Positions 6,932 through 14,434 are shown, counted from the first letter of the stretch. The stretch: 20,021 nt of DNA from CAYZXK01 sp964482395 (GCA_964482395.1 CAYZXK010000040.1:1-20021); one strand, 5' to 3'. The notes: generated by a model not told the origin, from the sequence alone. Made by a program: numbers and translations.

Positions 6932-8131
6932 TTGAAAGTCATTGTGGCACTGGAAGCCCGTCTGGACCGCACGCCGGATGACCGGGTCTGGTCGGATTCG
7001 GGACTCAATTCCTCGTTCTGGGAACGTTACCTGGAAGTATTCGACGAGGTGCATGTAGTTGCCCGCCTGCGTGAAATGCCCGAGCCACCGGTCGGCGCTG
7101 CCCGAGTAGACCGTCCGCGGGTGAACTTCGCACCGGTTCCATACTTCGTGGGGCCGTGGCAGTTTGCGAGGCGATATCTGGCCATCCGAAGGGCGGTACG
7201 AGCCGCTCTGGACCCCGGGGCGGCAGTCATCCTGCGCGTACCCGGCACCATTGGGACCTGCCTGGCCCGGCAGGCCCAGGAGCGTGGTCAGCCCTATGCG
7301 CTGGAAGTGGTGGGCGACCCCAGGCAGGTCTTCTCGCCGGGGGCCGTCCGCTCCAGGCTTCGATCCATATGGGGCTGGTGGTACTCGCGCAACCTGGGCC
7401 GGCAATGCAAGACGGCGGTCGCCGTCAGCTACGTCACAGAGTCCTACCTTCAGCAACGCTATCCGCCCGGCCCAAAAACGCTGACGATCGCCTGCTCCGA
7501 CATCGATCTGCGGCAAGAGGCCTTCGCCTTGGCGCCCCGCGTGCCGCCCGCGACGGCTACGCCGCTTAGGCTGCTGCTGATCGGCTCTCTTGCTCAGCTT
7601 TACAAAGGTCCAGACGTGTTAATAAAGGCGGTGGCTCTAAACGCCGCTCGGGGCCTGGATTTGCGCCTGACGATCATTGGGGACGGGAAACACCGCCCGG
7701 AGCTGGAGGCTCTGGCGCGTGAGTGCGGCATAGCGGAGCGAGTGATCTTCGCCGGCCGCCTGCCAGCCGGAGCTGCCATCCGCGCGGAACTCGACCAGGC
7801 CGACCTGTTTGTGCTTCCCAGCCGGACCGAGGGCATGCCGCGAGCCCTGCTGGAAGCGATGGCCCGCGGGCTGCCATGCCTGGCCAGCAGCGTGGGCGGA
7901 ATCCCGGAACTGCTGGCACCGCAGGATCTGGTCCCCCCGGGCGACGTGGTGGCCTTGGCCGACAAGATCCGCGAGGTGGCGACCAACCGGCAACGCCTGC
8001 AACAGATGGCGATCCGGAATCTGGCCAAGGCACAGGAGTATCGTGCCGAGCGGCTGGGGGCCCGTCGCCGACAGTTTTACCAAGCGGTCCGGACCATGAC
8101 AGCAGACTGGCAGAAGCAGGTGAACAAGTAA
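6932..8131 (+). CDS. Glycosyltransferase family 4 (GT-B fold)
   Basis: A 399-residue retaining glycosyltransferase. The N-terminal Rossmann half (1-190) is variable. The C-terminal half has LLLIGSLAQLYKGPDVLIKA, LRLTIIGDGKHRPELE and FAGRLPAGA, then FVLPSRTEGMPRALLEAMARGLPCLAS. That last motif contains the EX7E pair (Glu300, Glu308) that binds the nucleotide-sugar donor, and VGGIPELL follows. The start is TTG 6932, with GGAGA at 6919-6923 and an 8-base gap; MKVIVALEA is a normal GT4 beginning. It is cytoplasmic or peripheral to the membrane. Acceptor and sugar cannot be read. Its position directly after ino1 recalls inositol-lipid mannosyltransferases, but no specific similarity shows this. 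Confidence 0.88.
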   Translation: MKVIVALEARLDRTPDDRVWSDSGLNSSFWERYLEVFDEVHVVARLREMPEPPVGAARVDRPRVNFAPVPYFVGPWQFARRYLAIRRAVRAALDPGAAVILRVPGTIGTCLARQAQERGQPYALEVVGDPRQVFSPGAVRSRLRSIWGWWYSRNLGRQCKTAVAVSYVTESYLQQRYPPGPKTLTIACSDIDLRQEAFALAPRVPPATATPLRLLLIGSLAQLYKGPDVLIKAVALNAARGLDLRLTIIGDGKHRPELEALARECGIAERVIFAGRLPAGAAIRAELDQADLFVLPSRTEGMPRALLEAMARGLPCLASSVGGIPELLAPQDLVPPGDVVALADKIREVATNRQRLQQMAIRNLAKAQEYRAERLGARRRQFYQAVRTMTADWQKQVNK

Positions 8132-8205
8132 CCGGCGAAGCCGAATTCGCTTGGCGCCCCGGCCACCACCCCCCACCCTGGTGACGGTCGGGGCAGGAGA
8201 GCACC

Positions 8206-10539
8206 GTGTCTGGCCGTATAAACTGCGGTTTCTTACTGTGGCACCTAGCCATCGGGCCGGCCCTGGCACTAACAGGCCCGCTCGCCCACGCCCAGGATCG
8301 CCCGCGACTGCTCATGACTCCTGCGGACGTGGCCCGCTGCCGTCACGCCTGCGGTCTGGGCAGGCCGGCGGCCGAGACCGAGGGCTGGGGGCCCTTCGCC
8401 GGTCGATCAATGGAGTATCGCGCCCTGCGCGACTGGTTCGCAGCCCGGGTAGAGGGCGAGCTGTTGCCTGGCGAGCTGCTGGCCGCCGCCTTCTTGTATC
8501 AGCTTGACCCGCGGGGCTCGACCCGCGACGGCCAGCTTCAGTTGGTCGAGGCAGCCCTGCAAAGGCCCGATCGCACCGCCATCGACCCACTGGAAGCCGT
8601 TTTGGCCCTGGACTGGTGCTGGTCGGACCTGGAGCCTTCAGTCCGCCGCGAGTTCCTGCTTAACGTCAGCGGCCGGGCCGAGCCGCTGACCCCGGCCGAC
8701 AGCCCGCTGGACGGCCGGCGTTTCCGAACCAAGCTGGCCGCGCTGGCCCTGGCGGCCATCTTTGAGCCACAAGATCAGCCCGGCCCAGCCTGGGCCACGC
8801 TGCGGCAAGAGCGCCTGGACGCTGCTCGAGCCTATTTTGCCGGCACTTTCCCAACTTACGTTTCGTGGCGCGGTTTGAGTCCGACCGGGCCAGCGGTCGC
8901 CGCCCGCGAGGAATGCGATACGGCCTTGGCGATCGAGATCGCCGGCCGGGCGTTGAAGGCCGACCTCTGGCCGCAATATCGGACTACCGTCGGCCGCTGG
9001 ATGGAGCACTACGTCCTGGCGACCCTGGACCATCCGGCCCTTTCACACAACTTCATCCGCGATGACGGAACCAGTGCTCCGTTAACCCCGGTGCCAGCCT
9101 GGGATGAGCTGTTGCCGTTGACGGCCCACCTCATCGCCGCCCGCACCGCCGATCCGGCCGCAGCCCTGGTGGCCGATCGCCTGGAGCGTGCCTTGCGCGG
9201 CCAGCTTGTCGGCCAGTTGCCGACGCTGTGGAGCTGGGTTCCGATCCTCTTGGAGACTGCCGGCCTGGCACGTTGCGATCCGGGCCGCCTTCCCAAGGCG
9301 CGCAACCTGGGAGGATCAGTGATCTTCCGTGGCGGGGAGGGGCTGGACACCACTGCGGTCTGGATCGACGCAGCCCAGCCCTTCTTGCGGCGCGGCCAGC
9401 ACTTCGACGCCGGGCATTTCCTGGTTCATCGCGGCGGGCACCTGGTAGTCGACGGCGGGGAAGACGTGGTCCTGGAGGCCATTCCAGCCAAGGGCGGCTC
9501 GCAAGGTCTGGGGCGGACAGTCGAGCCCTTCGAGTTCGAGCAATACTGTGTCGCCAGCATCGCGCACAACTGCCTGGTGCTGTGGGAGCCGGTCCGAATC
9601 GACCGCTGGTACAAACAGCCTTTCCTGCCGGTCGGCGGGCAGCGCTGCCTCGAAGGCACCTGCACCGATTTCAGCACCCCGCTGGCCGACCAGGGCCGGC
9701 TGACCGGACGACAGCTTGCTTACGGCCAAGCCGAAGCCGCCGCTTACCTGGCCCTGGACCTGCGGCCGGCCTATGACAGCCGGGTAGTGACCGAGTACAC
9801 GCGCGAGTTTCTGTTCTTGTGCGACCGAGTCCTGGTCGTGATCGATCGGGTCAGGCCGGCCAGAGGTCGGACAGTGCCCACCTGGGTGCTGAACCTGCCC
9901 AGTCGCCCTAAGGCCGACGGGGCCGATTTGCCGGATGATCTGCGCACTGCGGGCACGAGCAATCAGGCCGGCGTATGGTGCTGCGATCAGACTCGCTGGC
10001 TTCACTGGACCGATTGCGACGGCGGCCTGTGGTTCCAAGCCCTGCTGCCGGAGCAACGTTGCTTGCGCGTGGTCGGAGGACCGGCCCAAAAACAAATTGT
10101 TGCTCACGGTCGACACGCTGGCCGAAGCTATGTCGGGGGCGACGCCGACGGCTTCGAGCGGCTCGTCATCCCGGCCCGCCGACCCGAGGCCCGCAACGCC
10201 TGGTACCGACTCGGCCTCCCGACGTTGCTGGGACCGGAATTCGGCAAGACACCTATCTGGGGACGGATCGAACTCGAACCCACCCAGCCGTGCCCCGCGG
10301 TCACTTTTCTGGCCGTCCTGGTAACCGACCGGGCCGACGCTACGCAGCCCCCGACAGCCGAGTGCCAGAGGACCGACCAATACCTGGTCCTCCGGCTGGG
10401 GCTCGACCGCGACCAGGTCGCCGTTCGGCTTCCAGCCGATTCCTGCGGCGGGGGAACGGTCGAAGTAACCGGAACACGCTCCTTCAGGTGGACTTTGCCG
10501 ACCGAAGTCCAGCCGGACAGCCCACTGGCCCAGAATTGA
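8206..10539 (+). CDS. Secreted heparinase II/III-like protein
   Basis: A 777-residue exported protein. The start is GTG 8206, with CAGGAGAG just upstream. A signal peptide covers residues 1-29 with likely cleavage at AHA-QD. An alpha-helical N-terminal half (about 60-340) is followed by a beta-rich half of the heparinase II/III type: QHFDAGHFLVHRGGHLVVDGG (398-418) contains the HxDxxHF-like active-site stretch, and IAHNCLVLWEP has His454-Asn455 at the family's usual HN position. Such proteins are polysaccharide lyases acting on uronate-containing glycans by beta-elimination, or glycan-processing proteins of exopolysaccharide loci. Domain order and size fit the lyases. The substrate is unknown. 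Among sugar-transfer genes, a role in trimming or releasing the organism's own glycan is as likely as nutrient breakdown. Confidence 0.82.
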   Translation: MSGRINCGFLLWHLAIGPALALTGPLAHAQDRPRLLMTPADVARCRHACGLGRPAAETEGWGPFAGRSMEYRALRDWFAARVEGELLPGELLAAAFLYQLDPRGSTRDGQLQLVEAALQRPDRTAIDPLEAVLALDWCWSDLEPSVRREFLLNVSGRAEPLTPADSPLDGRRFRTKLAALALAAIFEPQDQPGPAWATLRQERLDAARAYFAGTFPTYVSWRGLSPTGPAVAAREECDTALAIEIAGRALKADLWPQYRTTVGRWMEHYVLATLDHPALSHNFIRDDGTSAPLTPVPAWDELLPLTAHLIAARTADPAAALVADRLERALRGQLVGQLPTLWSWVPILLETAGLARCDPGRLPKARNLGGSVIFRGGEGLDTTAVWIDAAQPFLRRGQHFDAGHFLVHRGGHLVVDGGEDVVLEAIPAKGGSQGLGRTVEPFEFEQYCVASIAHNCLVLWEPVRIDRWYKQPFLPVGGQRCLEGTCTDFSTPLADQGRLTGRQLAYGQAEAAAYLALDLRPAYDSRVVTEYTREFLFLCDRVLVVIDRVRPARGRTVPTWVLNLPSRPKADGADLPDDLRTAGTSNQAGVWCCDQTRWLHWTDCDGGLWFQALLPEQRCLRVVGGPAQKQIVAHGRHAGRSYVGGDADGFERLVIPARRPEARNAWYRLGLPTLLGPEFGKTPIWGRIELEPTQPCPAVTFLAVLVTDRADATQPPTAECQRTDQYLVLRLGLDRDQVAVRLPADSCGGGTVEVTGTRSFRWTLPTEVQPDSPLAQN

Positions 10540-10562
10540 CCGGCAGACAGGAGGCGCCGAGA

Positions 10563-10661
10563 ATGCGGTCGTTTGACTGGGCAGGCCCCCCGCCGACGCG
10601 GTGCCGGACGGCGCCGGGGCCGAGGCGCGTTGCCCGCGTCGGCGCGAACCACCACCGCTGA
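10563..10661 (+). CDS. Possible 32-codon small ORF with ideal Shine-Dalgarno
   Basis: AGGAGG at 10549-10554 stands 8 bases before ATG 10563, the strongest ribosome-binding site in the window. The ORF runs 32 codons to TGA 10659-10661, lying between the heparinase-like gene and the UbiA-family gene. The peptide is rich in Arg and Pro (MRSFDWAGPPPTRCRTAPG...) with no recognisable family and no membrane segment. A perfect 11-bp inverted repeat lies inside the ORF, so it may work as a leader peptide or coupling ORF for the next gene. It could also be a chance ORF. Confidence 0.35.
   Translation: MRSFDWAGPPPTRCRTAPGPRRVARVGANHHR
10591..10644 (+). promoter_or_regulatory. Strong intercistronic hairpin
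   Basis: CGCCGACGCGG (10591-10601) and CCGCGTCGGCG (10634-10644) are perfect 11-base complements separated by 32 GC-rich bases, which can themselves pair (GCGCC/GGCGC). No T tract follows. It lies 60 bases upstream of the UbiA-family gene and inside the 32-codon ORF. It might act as an attenuator, an mRNA processing site or a stability element that uncouples the two genes. Confidence 0.5.
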
Positions 10662-10703
10662 CCTTGAACCGGGCAACGCAGCGAGCCGGAAGTTGGAGAA
10701 TCA

Positions 10704-11624
10704 ATGCCGTACCTCCAGCTCATGCGACCGGGCCAGTGGACCAAGAACCTCTTCTTGCTGGCCGGACTGGTCTTCGGTCTGAAGCTGGCGGACTGGCGGA
10801 GCACAGAGGTCGTTCTGCTCGGGCTGGTCTGTTTCTGCCTGGTCAGCAGCGGGGTCTACGTGCTCAACGACATCAAGGACCGGGCCGAAGACCGGCTCCA
10901 CCCAACCAAACGGAACCGACCAATCGCCTCCGGCCGGGTGTCGGTGGTCCAGGGAGCCGCTTTTGGCATAGTCCTCCTGGCTGTGGGGCTGGCCGGCGGA
11001 CTGTGGCTGAGCCGAGGGTTCTTCCTGGTGATGGTCACGTATGTACTGCTTCAAGCCGCGTATACGCTCCGGCTCAAGCATGTCGCAGTGCTGGACGTGA
11101 TCGTCATCGGCCTGGGGTTCGTCCTGCGGGCGGTCGCCGGGGCGCTGCTGGCCCAGGTCGTGATCTCGCACTGGCTGGTGCTTTGCACCTTCACGCTCTG
11201 TCTGTTCTTGGGCTTCAGCAAACGCCGTTGCGAGCTGAACAGCCTAACGGGCAGCGCTGCGGGCGCCAGTGGCCACCGGCGGACGCTGGCCGCGTATACG
11301 CCGGAACTCCTCAACCACATGACCACCCTGACGGCCGGCGTCGCCGTCGTCAGTTTCATGCTCTATGCGACCGATCAGCGAACCCTGAATGTGTTCGGGA
11401 CCAACTACCTGGTTTACACCCTGCCGCTGGTGGTCTACGCGATCTTCCGGTTCGCGCTGCTGGTGGAGCACGGGCGGGTGGATGGGCCAACCGCGGTGAT
11501 CCTGCACGATCGGCCGTTCCAGGCCGCGATCGGCTTGTGGAGCCTGGCCGCCCTGCTGATCGTGTACTGGGGGCCGCAATTGCGCCAGTGGCTCAAGGCC
11601 CTGCTGGGCCACGCCCCCACCTGA
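10704..11624 (+). CDS. Decaprenyl-phosphate phosphoribosyltransferase homologue (UbiA superfamily)
   Basis: A 306-residue integral membrane prenyltransferase with about eight hydrophobic helices. It starts with RPGQWTKNLF, typical of the decaprenyl-phosphate phosphoribosyltransferase group. The first Asp-rich motif NDIKDRAED (55-63) is followed by RLHPTKRNRPIASG, diagnostic for this group, and DVIVIGLGFVLRAVAGA holds the second motif region. The family transfers 5-phosphoribose from PRPP to a polyprenyl phosphate. In mycobacteria this is the first step to the arabinose donor decaprenyl-phospho-arabinose. The start ATG 10704 has GGAG at 10695-10698. No epimerase (DprE1/E2-like) is visible in the window, so the final pentose is unknown. 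It is the last gene of the rightward block; the dehydrogenase gene converges 23 bases beyond. Confidence 0.88.
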   Translation: MPYLQLMRPGQWTKNLFLLAGLVFGLKLADWRSTEVVLLGLVCFCLVSSGVYVLNDIKDRAEDRLHPTKRNRPIASGRVSVVQGAAFGIVLLAVGLAGGLWLSRGFFLVMVTYVLLQAAYTLRLKHVAVLDVIVIGLGFVLRAVAGALLAQVVISHWLVLCTFTLCLFLGFSKRRCELNSLTGSAAGASGHRRTLAAYTPELLNHMTTLTAGVAVVSFMLYATDQRTLNVFGTNYLVYTLPLVVYAIFRFALLVEHGRVDGPTAVILHDRPFQAAIGLWSLAALLIVYWGPQLRQWLKALLGHAPT

Positions 11625-11647
11625 GCTGCCGAGCTGGCCCGACCGGG

Positions 11648-12436
11648 TCAACCCCGCCGATTCAGGGCCAGGAAATGCTCGTTTATTCGGAGCACCTGAG
11701 CCAACAGCCTGGGCTCATAATCCCGCTGCCGGCAGGAGTGGACGATCGCGTTGCAATCCTTCGGCAGGCACTTGCCGGAAAAGCCCCGCTGGTCGGGATA
11801 CACGAAAGTATGATCGCGGCTGATCCGGGTGTCGGCCAGCCACAGCTCGCGAAGCAGGTTGAAATCCACCCCGTGCGCTTTGGCGATGTCGTACCACTCG
11901 TTCACGAAAGTGACCTTCACCGCGTAGAAAGCATTCTCCATGTACTTGCACAGCTCGGCGGTCAGGGCGTCCCCGAAATAGAAGCGCACATATGAGTTGT
12001 AGTAATGCTTGTAAAAATCGGCCGCCCGCGACACATCCTCCGGCAGCCCGCCCAGCACGATGAACTCCCGCTCCGCCATGTCGCCGAAAACGTGCGCCGC
12101 GGTCTCCCCCAGGTATTCCGGCTGAAAGACCAGGTGACGCTTGTACTTCTCGCGCAGCCGGTCGGTGGTGCCGGGGGCCACCGTCGAGCGAATGATGATC
12201 AGCGGGGCCTGCACCCACGCGACCGTCTCCTCGACGATGCTGGTGTCGCACCGGCCATCCTCGGCCATCGGCGTGGGCACGCAGATGAACACGACGTCAC
12301 AGGTGTTGATTGCCGACTTGTTGCCCGCCAGCTCCGGCTTGTTCGGGTCATAAACGATCGTCTCTGGGCCGCACAGCTTCACCATCGCGCTGCCGACCAC
12401 GCCCCCACCAACCACGCCGACCTTCGGTCTTGCCAC
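11648..12436 (-). CDS. Compact UDP-glucose/GDP-mannose dehydrogenase family protein
   Basis: A 262-residue protein, much shorter than the usual 400-450 residues. The N-terminal NAD domain has GVVGGGVVG (7-15) and FICVPTPMAEDG, and RSTVAPGTTDRL and FQPEYLGE match the family. The central domain keeps ELCKYMENAFYAVKVTFVNEWYDIA and the active-site motif GFSGKCLPKDC with Cys223 and Lys226. The sequence stops soon after, so the C-terminal UDP-binding domain is missing, and the NAD domain is shortened. Expected activity would be oxidation of a UDP-sugar to the uronate, but the missing domain makes substrate and activity uncertain. The start is GTG 12436, with AGGGAG about 8 bases upstream. Codon use matches its neighbours and there is no frameshift, so it looks like a natural short form. 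Confidence 0.85.
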   Translation of the reverse strand: MARPKVGVVGGGVVGSAMVKLCGPETIVYDPNKPELAGNKSAINTCDVVFICVPTPMAEDGRCDTSIVEETVAWVQAPLIIIRSTVAPGTTDRLREKYKRHLVFQPEYLGETAAHVFGDMAEREFIVLGGLPEDVSRAADFYKHYYNSYVRFYFGDALTAELCKYMENAFYAVKVTFVNEWYDIAKAHGVDFNLLRELWLADTRISRDHTFVYPDQRGFSGKCLPKDCNAIVHSCRQRDYEPRLLAQVLRINEHFLALNRRG

Positions 12437-12502
12437 AGTTCGGTCTCCCTACCAACGGATCGCCTCAACAGCCACGCCTCCACGCGCCGCCGGGCGCGGG
12501 GC

Positions 12503-12531
12503 ACTATCCGCTCAATCAACTTCGCGGTCAA
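12503..12531 (-). promoter_or_regulatory. Promoter of the UDP-sugar dehydrogenase gene
   Basis: Read leftward: TTGACC (12531-12526), a 17-base spacer, GATAGT (12508-12503). It lies in the 168-base gap between the tdk stop and the dehydrogenase start, with a predicted leader of about 60 bases, so this gene may be transcribed separately from tdk. Confidence 0.45.
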
Positions 12532-12604
12532 GTACCCCACTGCCCGAGAGACAACCCGGGCCTCGCTCGGTGCGGCGACTCCACCATCAAACCGGCCCGG
12601 CTCT

Positions 12605-13189
12605 TCACTCGTAAACCGGCGGCCGTCCGGGCAACGGCCTGAAGTGCGCCAGGCAGCGGGGCTCGTACTGGCCTGGCCCGCCCACCATCCGCCCATCGAC
12701 GACCGGGACCATTCGTTGCGAAAATCGGGCCGGCCGGCCGCAAACCGTGCAGGGCGCGCTGCGCGACTCGACTTCGTCGGCCAATTGCTTGAGCTGCGGC
12801 AGCGGGGGAAAAGGCTGACCCCAGGCGTCGTGATCGATGCCGGCCACGATCACCACCCGTCCCGCCCTGGTCAGTTCACTGCACACGGGCACCAGAGCCA
12901 GCCCGAAGAATTGCGCTTCATCGACCCCCACGACCTCCGCCGCTTCCGCCACAGCCAGGATTTCTCCTGCGGCACAAACCGCGACCGCCTCGAAGGCCCA
13001 GCCGTCATGAGTTCGAAGCTGGTTGGGATCATAACGATCATCCAGTCGATGCTTGCAGGCCACGACCCGCCGACCGTCCGCCCGGGACTCGCGGAGGCGC
13101 TGGATAAGCCGGGCAGTTTTCCCGGCAAACATGCACCCGAAAATCACTATCAGTCGCCCCGGCCACCCGGCCGGTCGCCGATCCGGCAT
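12605..13189 (-). CDS. tdk: Thymidine kinase, type II
   Basis: A 194-residue enzyme phosphorylating thymidine (and deoxyuridine) with ATP in nucleotide salvage. GCMFAGKT (18-25) is the P-loop, GVDEAQFF is the Walker B/catalytic segment of type II enzymes, and RMVGGPGQYEPRC is the thymidine-binding lasso region. Zinc ligands are present as CTVC and CLAH. The frame is open further upstream, but ATG 13189 is chosen because GGAG lies 5 bases before it and the conserved part begins at GRLIVIFG. The 11-base gap after the btpA-like gene contains the whole Shine-Dalgarno, so the two genes are almost certainly co-transcribed. Confidence 0.95.
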   Translation of the reverse strand: MPDRRPAGWPGRLIVIFGCMFAGKTARLIQRLRESRADGRRVVACKHRLDDRYDPNQLRTHDGWAFEAVAVCAAGEILAVAEAAEVVGVDEAQFFGLALVPVCSELTRAGRVVIVAGIDHDAWGQPFPPLPQLKQLADEVESRSAPCTVCGRPARFSQRMVPVVDGRMVGGPGQYEPRCLAHFRPLPGRPPVYE

Positions 13190-13200
13190 GGATTCTCCAG

Positions 13201-14016
13201 TCAGTCCGCCCGCCGCAGCTCGTGAACCCGCGTCATGAACTTTTCGACCCGGGCCGGATCGACCGGCCCGGACCACGAACCGTCAACCTTGAAGAAGGAG
13301 CCCACGATGAACGCGTCCGCGTGGGGCCACAGCAGCGGCAAGTTGTCCGGCCGCACGCCCGAGCCGACCCAGACCGGAATCCGGACCGCCCGGCCAGCCG
13401 CGGCCACCTCCTGCGCCGACGCGGCCTGCCCGGTAGCCGCTCCGGTCACCACGATGGCGTCGGCTCCGAAAAACTCGCTAGTCTGGGCGGCCTGAGCCAA
13501 AGATACGTCCCCGGTGATGGCATGGCTGGAGTGCTTCTTCTTCACGTCGGCGACCACCGCCACGTTTTCGGCCCCGATCTGACGACGGTATCTCAACAAG
13601 GGCCCGGCCTCGGCCACCGGCATCAATCCCTCGTCGGCCACGTGTGCGTAAGCGAAGTTCTCAATCCGGACGAAGGTCGCCCCGCACGCCTGAGCCACAG
13701 CCAAAGCTTCACGATTGGCTGCCGCCAGCACCTGCACCCCCAACGGCAGCGGGCTGGCACGACGGACCGCCAATCCGACTGCGGTCATCCCAGCCACGAT
13801 CTCCGGTCCGACCTTCCCGCACAGGTACGGCACGTCATGCATGTTCTCGATCAGCAGCCCGTCCAGGCCGGCTGCGGTGTAGGTGGCCGCCTCGGCAACG
13901 GCCTGCTGAATGATCTGGCCCAGGTCGGTGGCACTCCGCGGGGTCCCCGGCAGAGCCCCGACGTGAATCATGCCCACGACGGCCTTCCGGCCGACGAAAG
14001 GAGCGAGTCTGCTCAT
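13201..14016 (-). CDS. BtpA/SgcQ family protein (TIM-barrel)
   Basis: A 271-residue protein of the BtpA family. VVGMIHVGALPGTP (13-26) and DGLLIENMHDVPYL are the diagnostic motifs, with VVADVKKKHSSH and IPVWVGSGVRPDNL further along, and IVGSFFKVDG near the end, giving a (beta/alpha)8 phosphate-binding pattern. In cyanobacteria BtpA stabilises photosystem I, but the family is widespread in non-photosynthetic organisms, where members are thought to be sugar- or nucleoside-phosphate enzymes of unknown reaction. I choose ATG 14016 (AGAGG 6 bases upstream) over an in-frame TTG at 14031. Coupling to thymidine kinase hints at a role near nucleoside metabolism, which is inference. Confidence 0.9.
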   Translation of the reverse strand: MSRLAPFVGRKAVVGMIHVGALPGTPRSATDLGQIIQQAVAEAATYTAAGLDGLLIENMHDVPYLCGKVGPEIVAGMTAVGLAVRRASPLPLGVQVLAAANREALAVAQACGATFVRIENFAYAHVADEGLMPVAEAGPLLRYRRQIGAENVAVVADVKKKHSSHAITGDVSLAQAAQTSEFFGADAIVVTGAATGQAASAQEVAAAGRAVRIPVWVGSGVRPDNLPLLWPHADAFIVGSFFKVDGSWSGPVDPARVEKFMTRVHELRRAD

Positions 14017-14180
14017 GGCCCGCCTCTGCAACTCAGCCCCAAATCAACGCGCAATTTGCCAGCACGCCGTAGCGGCTGACCCCCGTGTCGGTCGCAAACG
14101 ACCATGAGCCCTGCGACCACCACGGCCAGCGTAAAGGCCGGTCGGTACCTCTGCTGTCGCAAAATTGCGCAGACTCATAT

Positions 14181-14309
14181 AGTCCGTTGAAAAACAGCTC
14201 CCGGCACCGGATCCGGAGCGCCGGGACTCCCAGTCCGGCGCCGGGTCGCCGGGGGGCGGGCGGCGCTGGACTGGGAGGTCCAGCGGTGCAGTTTCTCAAC
14301 GGACTGCTA
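14181..14309 (+). repeat. Palindromic repeat element (MITE-like)
   Basis: Terminal inverted repeats AGTCCGTTGAAAAAC (14181-14195) and GTTTCTCAACGGACT (14291-14305) pair over 15 bases with one mismatch, the right one followed by GCTA. Inside, CTCCCAGTCCGGCGCC (from 14227) pairs with GGCGCTGGACTGGGAG (to 14277) with one mismatch, so most of the element can fold into one long hairpin. It has no coding capacity. A diverged relative with the same landmarks and spacing lies at 2191-2342. No target duplication is obvious. It sits between the divergent btpA-like and lipoprotein genes; the rest of that intergenic region (14017-14180 and 14310-14416) shows no further clear signal. Confidence 0.72.
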
Positions 14310-14416
14310 GCCTACCAGGATGAGCTCGGCCGGCAATCGCCCGGGTCGGGTTGTTTGAGCCGACGGGGGGCCGTCCGCTGCAACTTCACGGCCCGGCTCG
14401 TGTCTAACCGTTTGCC

Positions 14417-14434
14417 GCCGGGTATACTCCCGGC
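14417..14434 (+). promoter_or_regulatory. -10 box inside a perfect dyad, upstream of the BamE-like lipoprotein gene
   Basis: GCCGGG (14417-14422), TATACT (14423-14428), CCCGGC (14429-14434). The near-consensus -10 box is flanked by exact inverted arms. No good -35 is seen 16-18 bases upstream, so activation or repression through a factor bound at the dyad is possible. The ATG lies 37 bases after the -10. Confidence 0.45.

Noticed and set aside
10601..11995. 464-codon ORF overlapping the UbiA gene in another frame
   Set aside because: It is a shadow of a clearly conserved membrane enzyme and runs on into the convergent dehydrogenase gene.
12379..12696. Leftward ORF bridging tdk and the dehydrogenase (segment AVGYLTAKLIERIVPRARRR)
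   Set aside because: It looks locally protein-like but overlaps both neighbours, lacks a good start and Shine-Dalgarno, and coincides with a promoter; kept only as a remote possibility.
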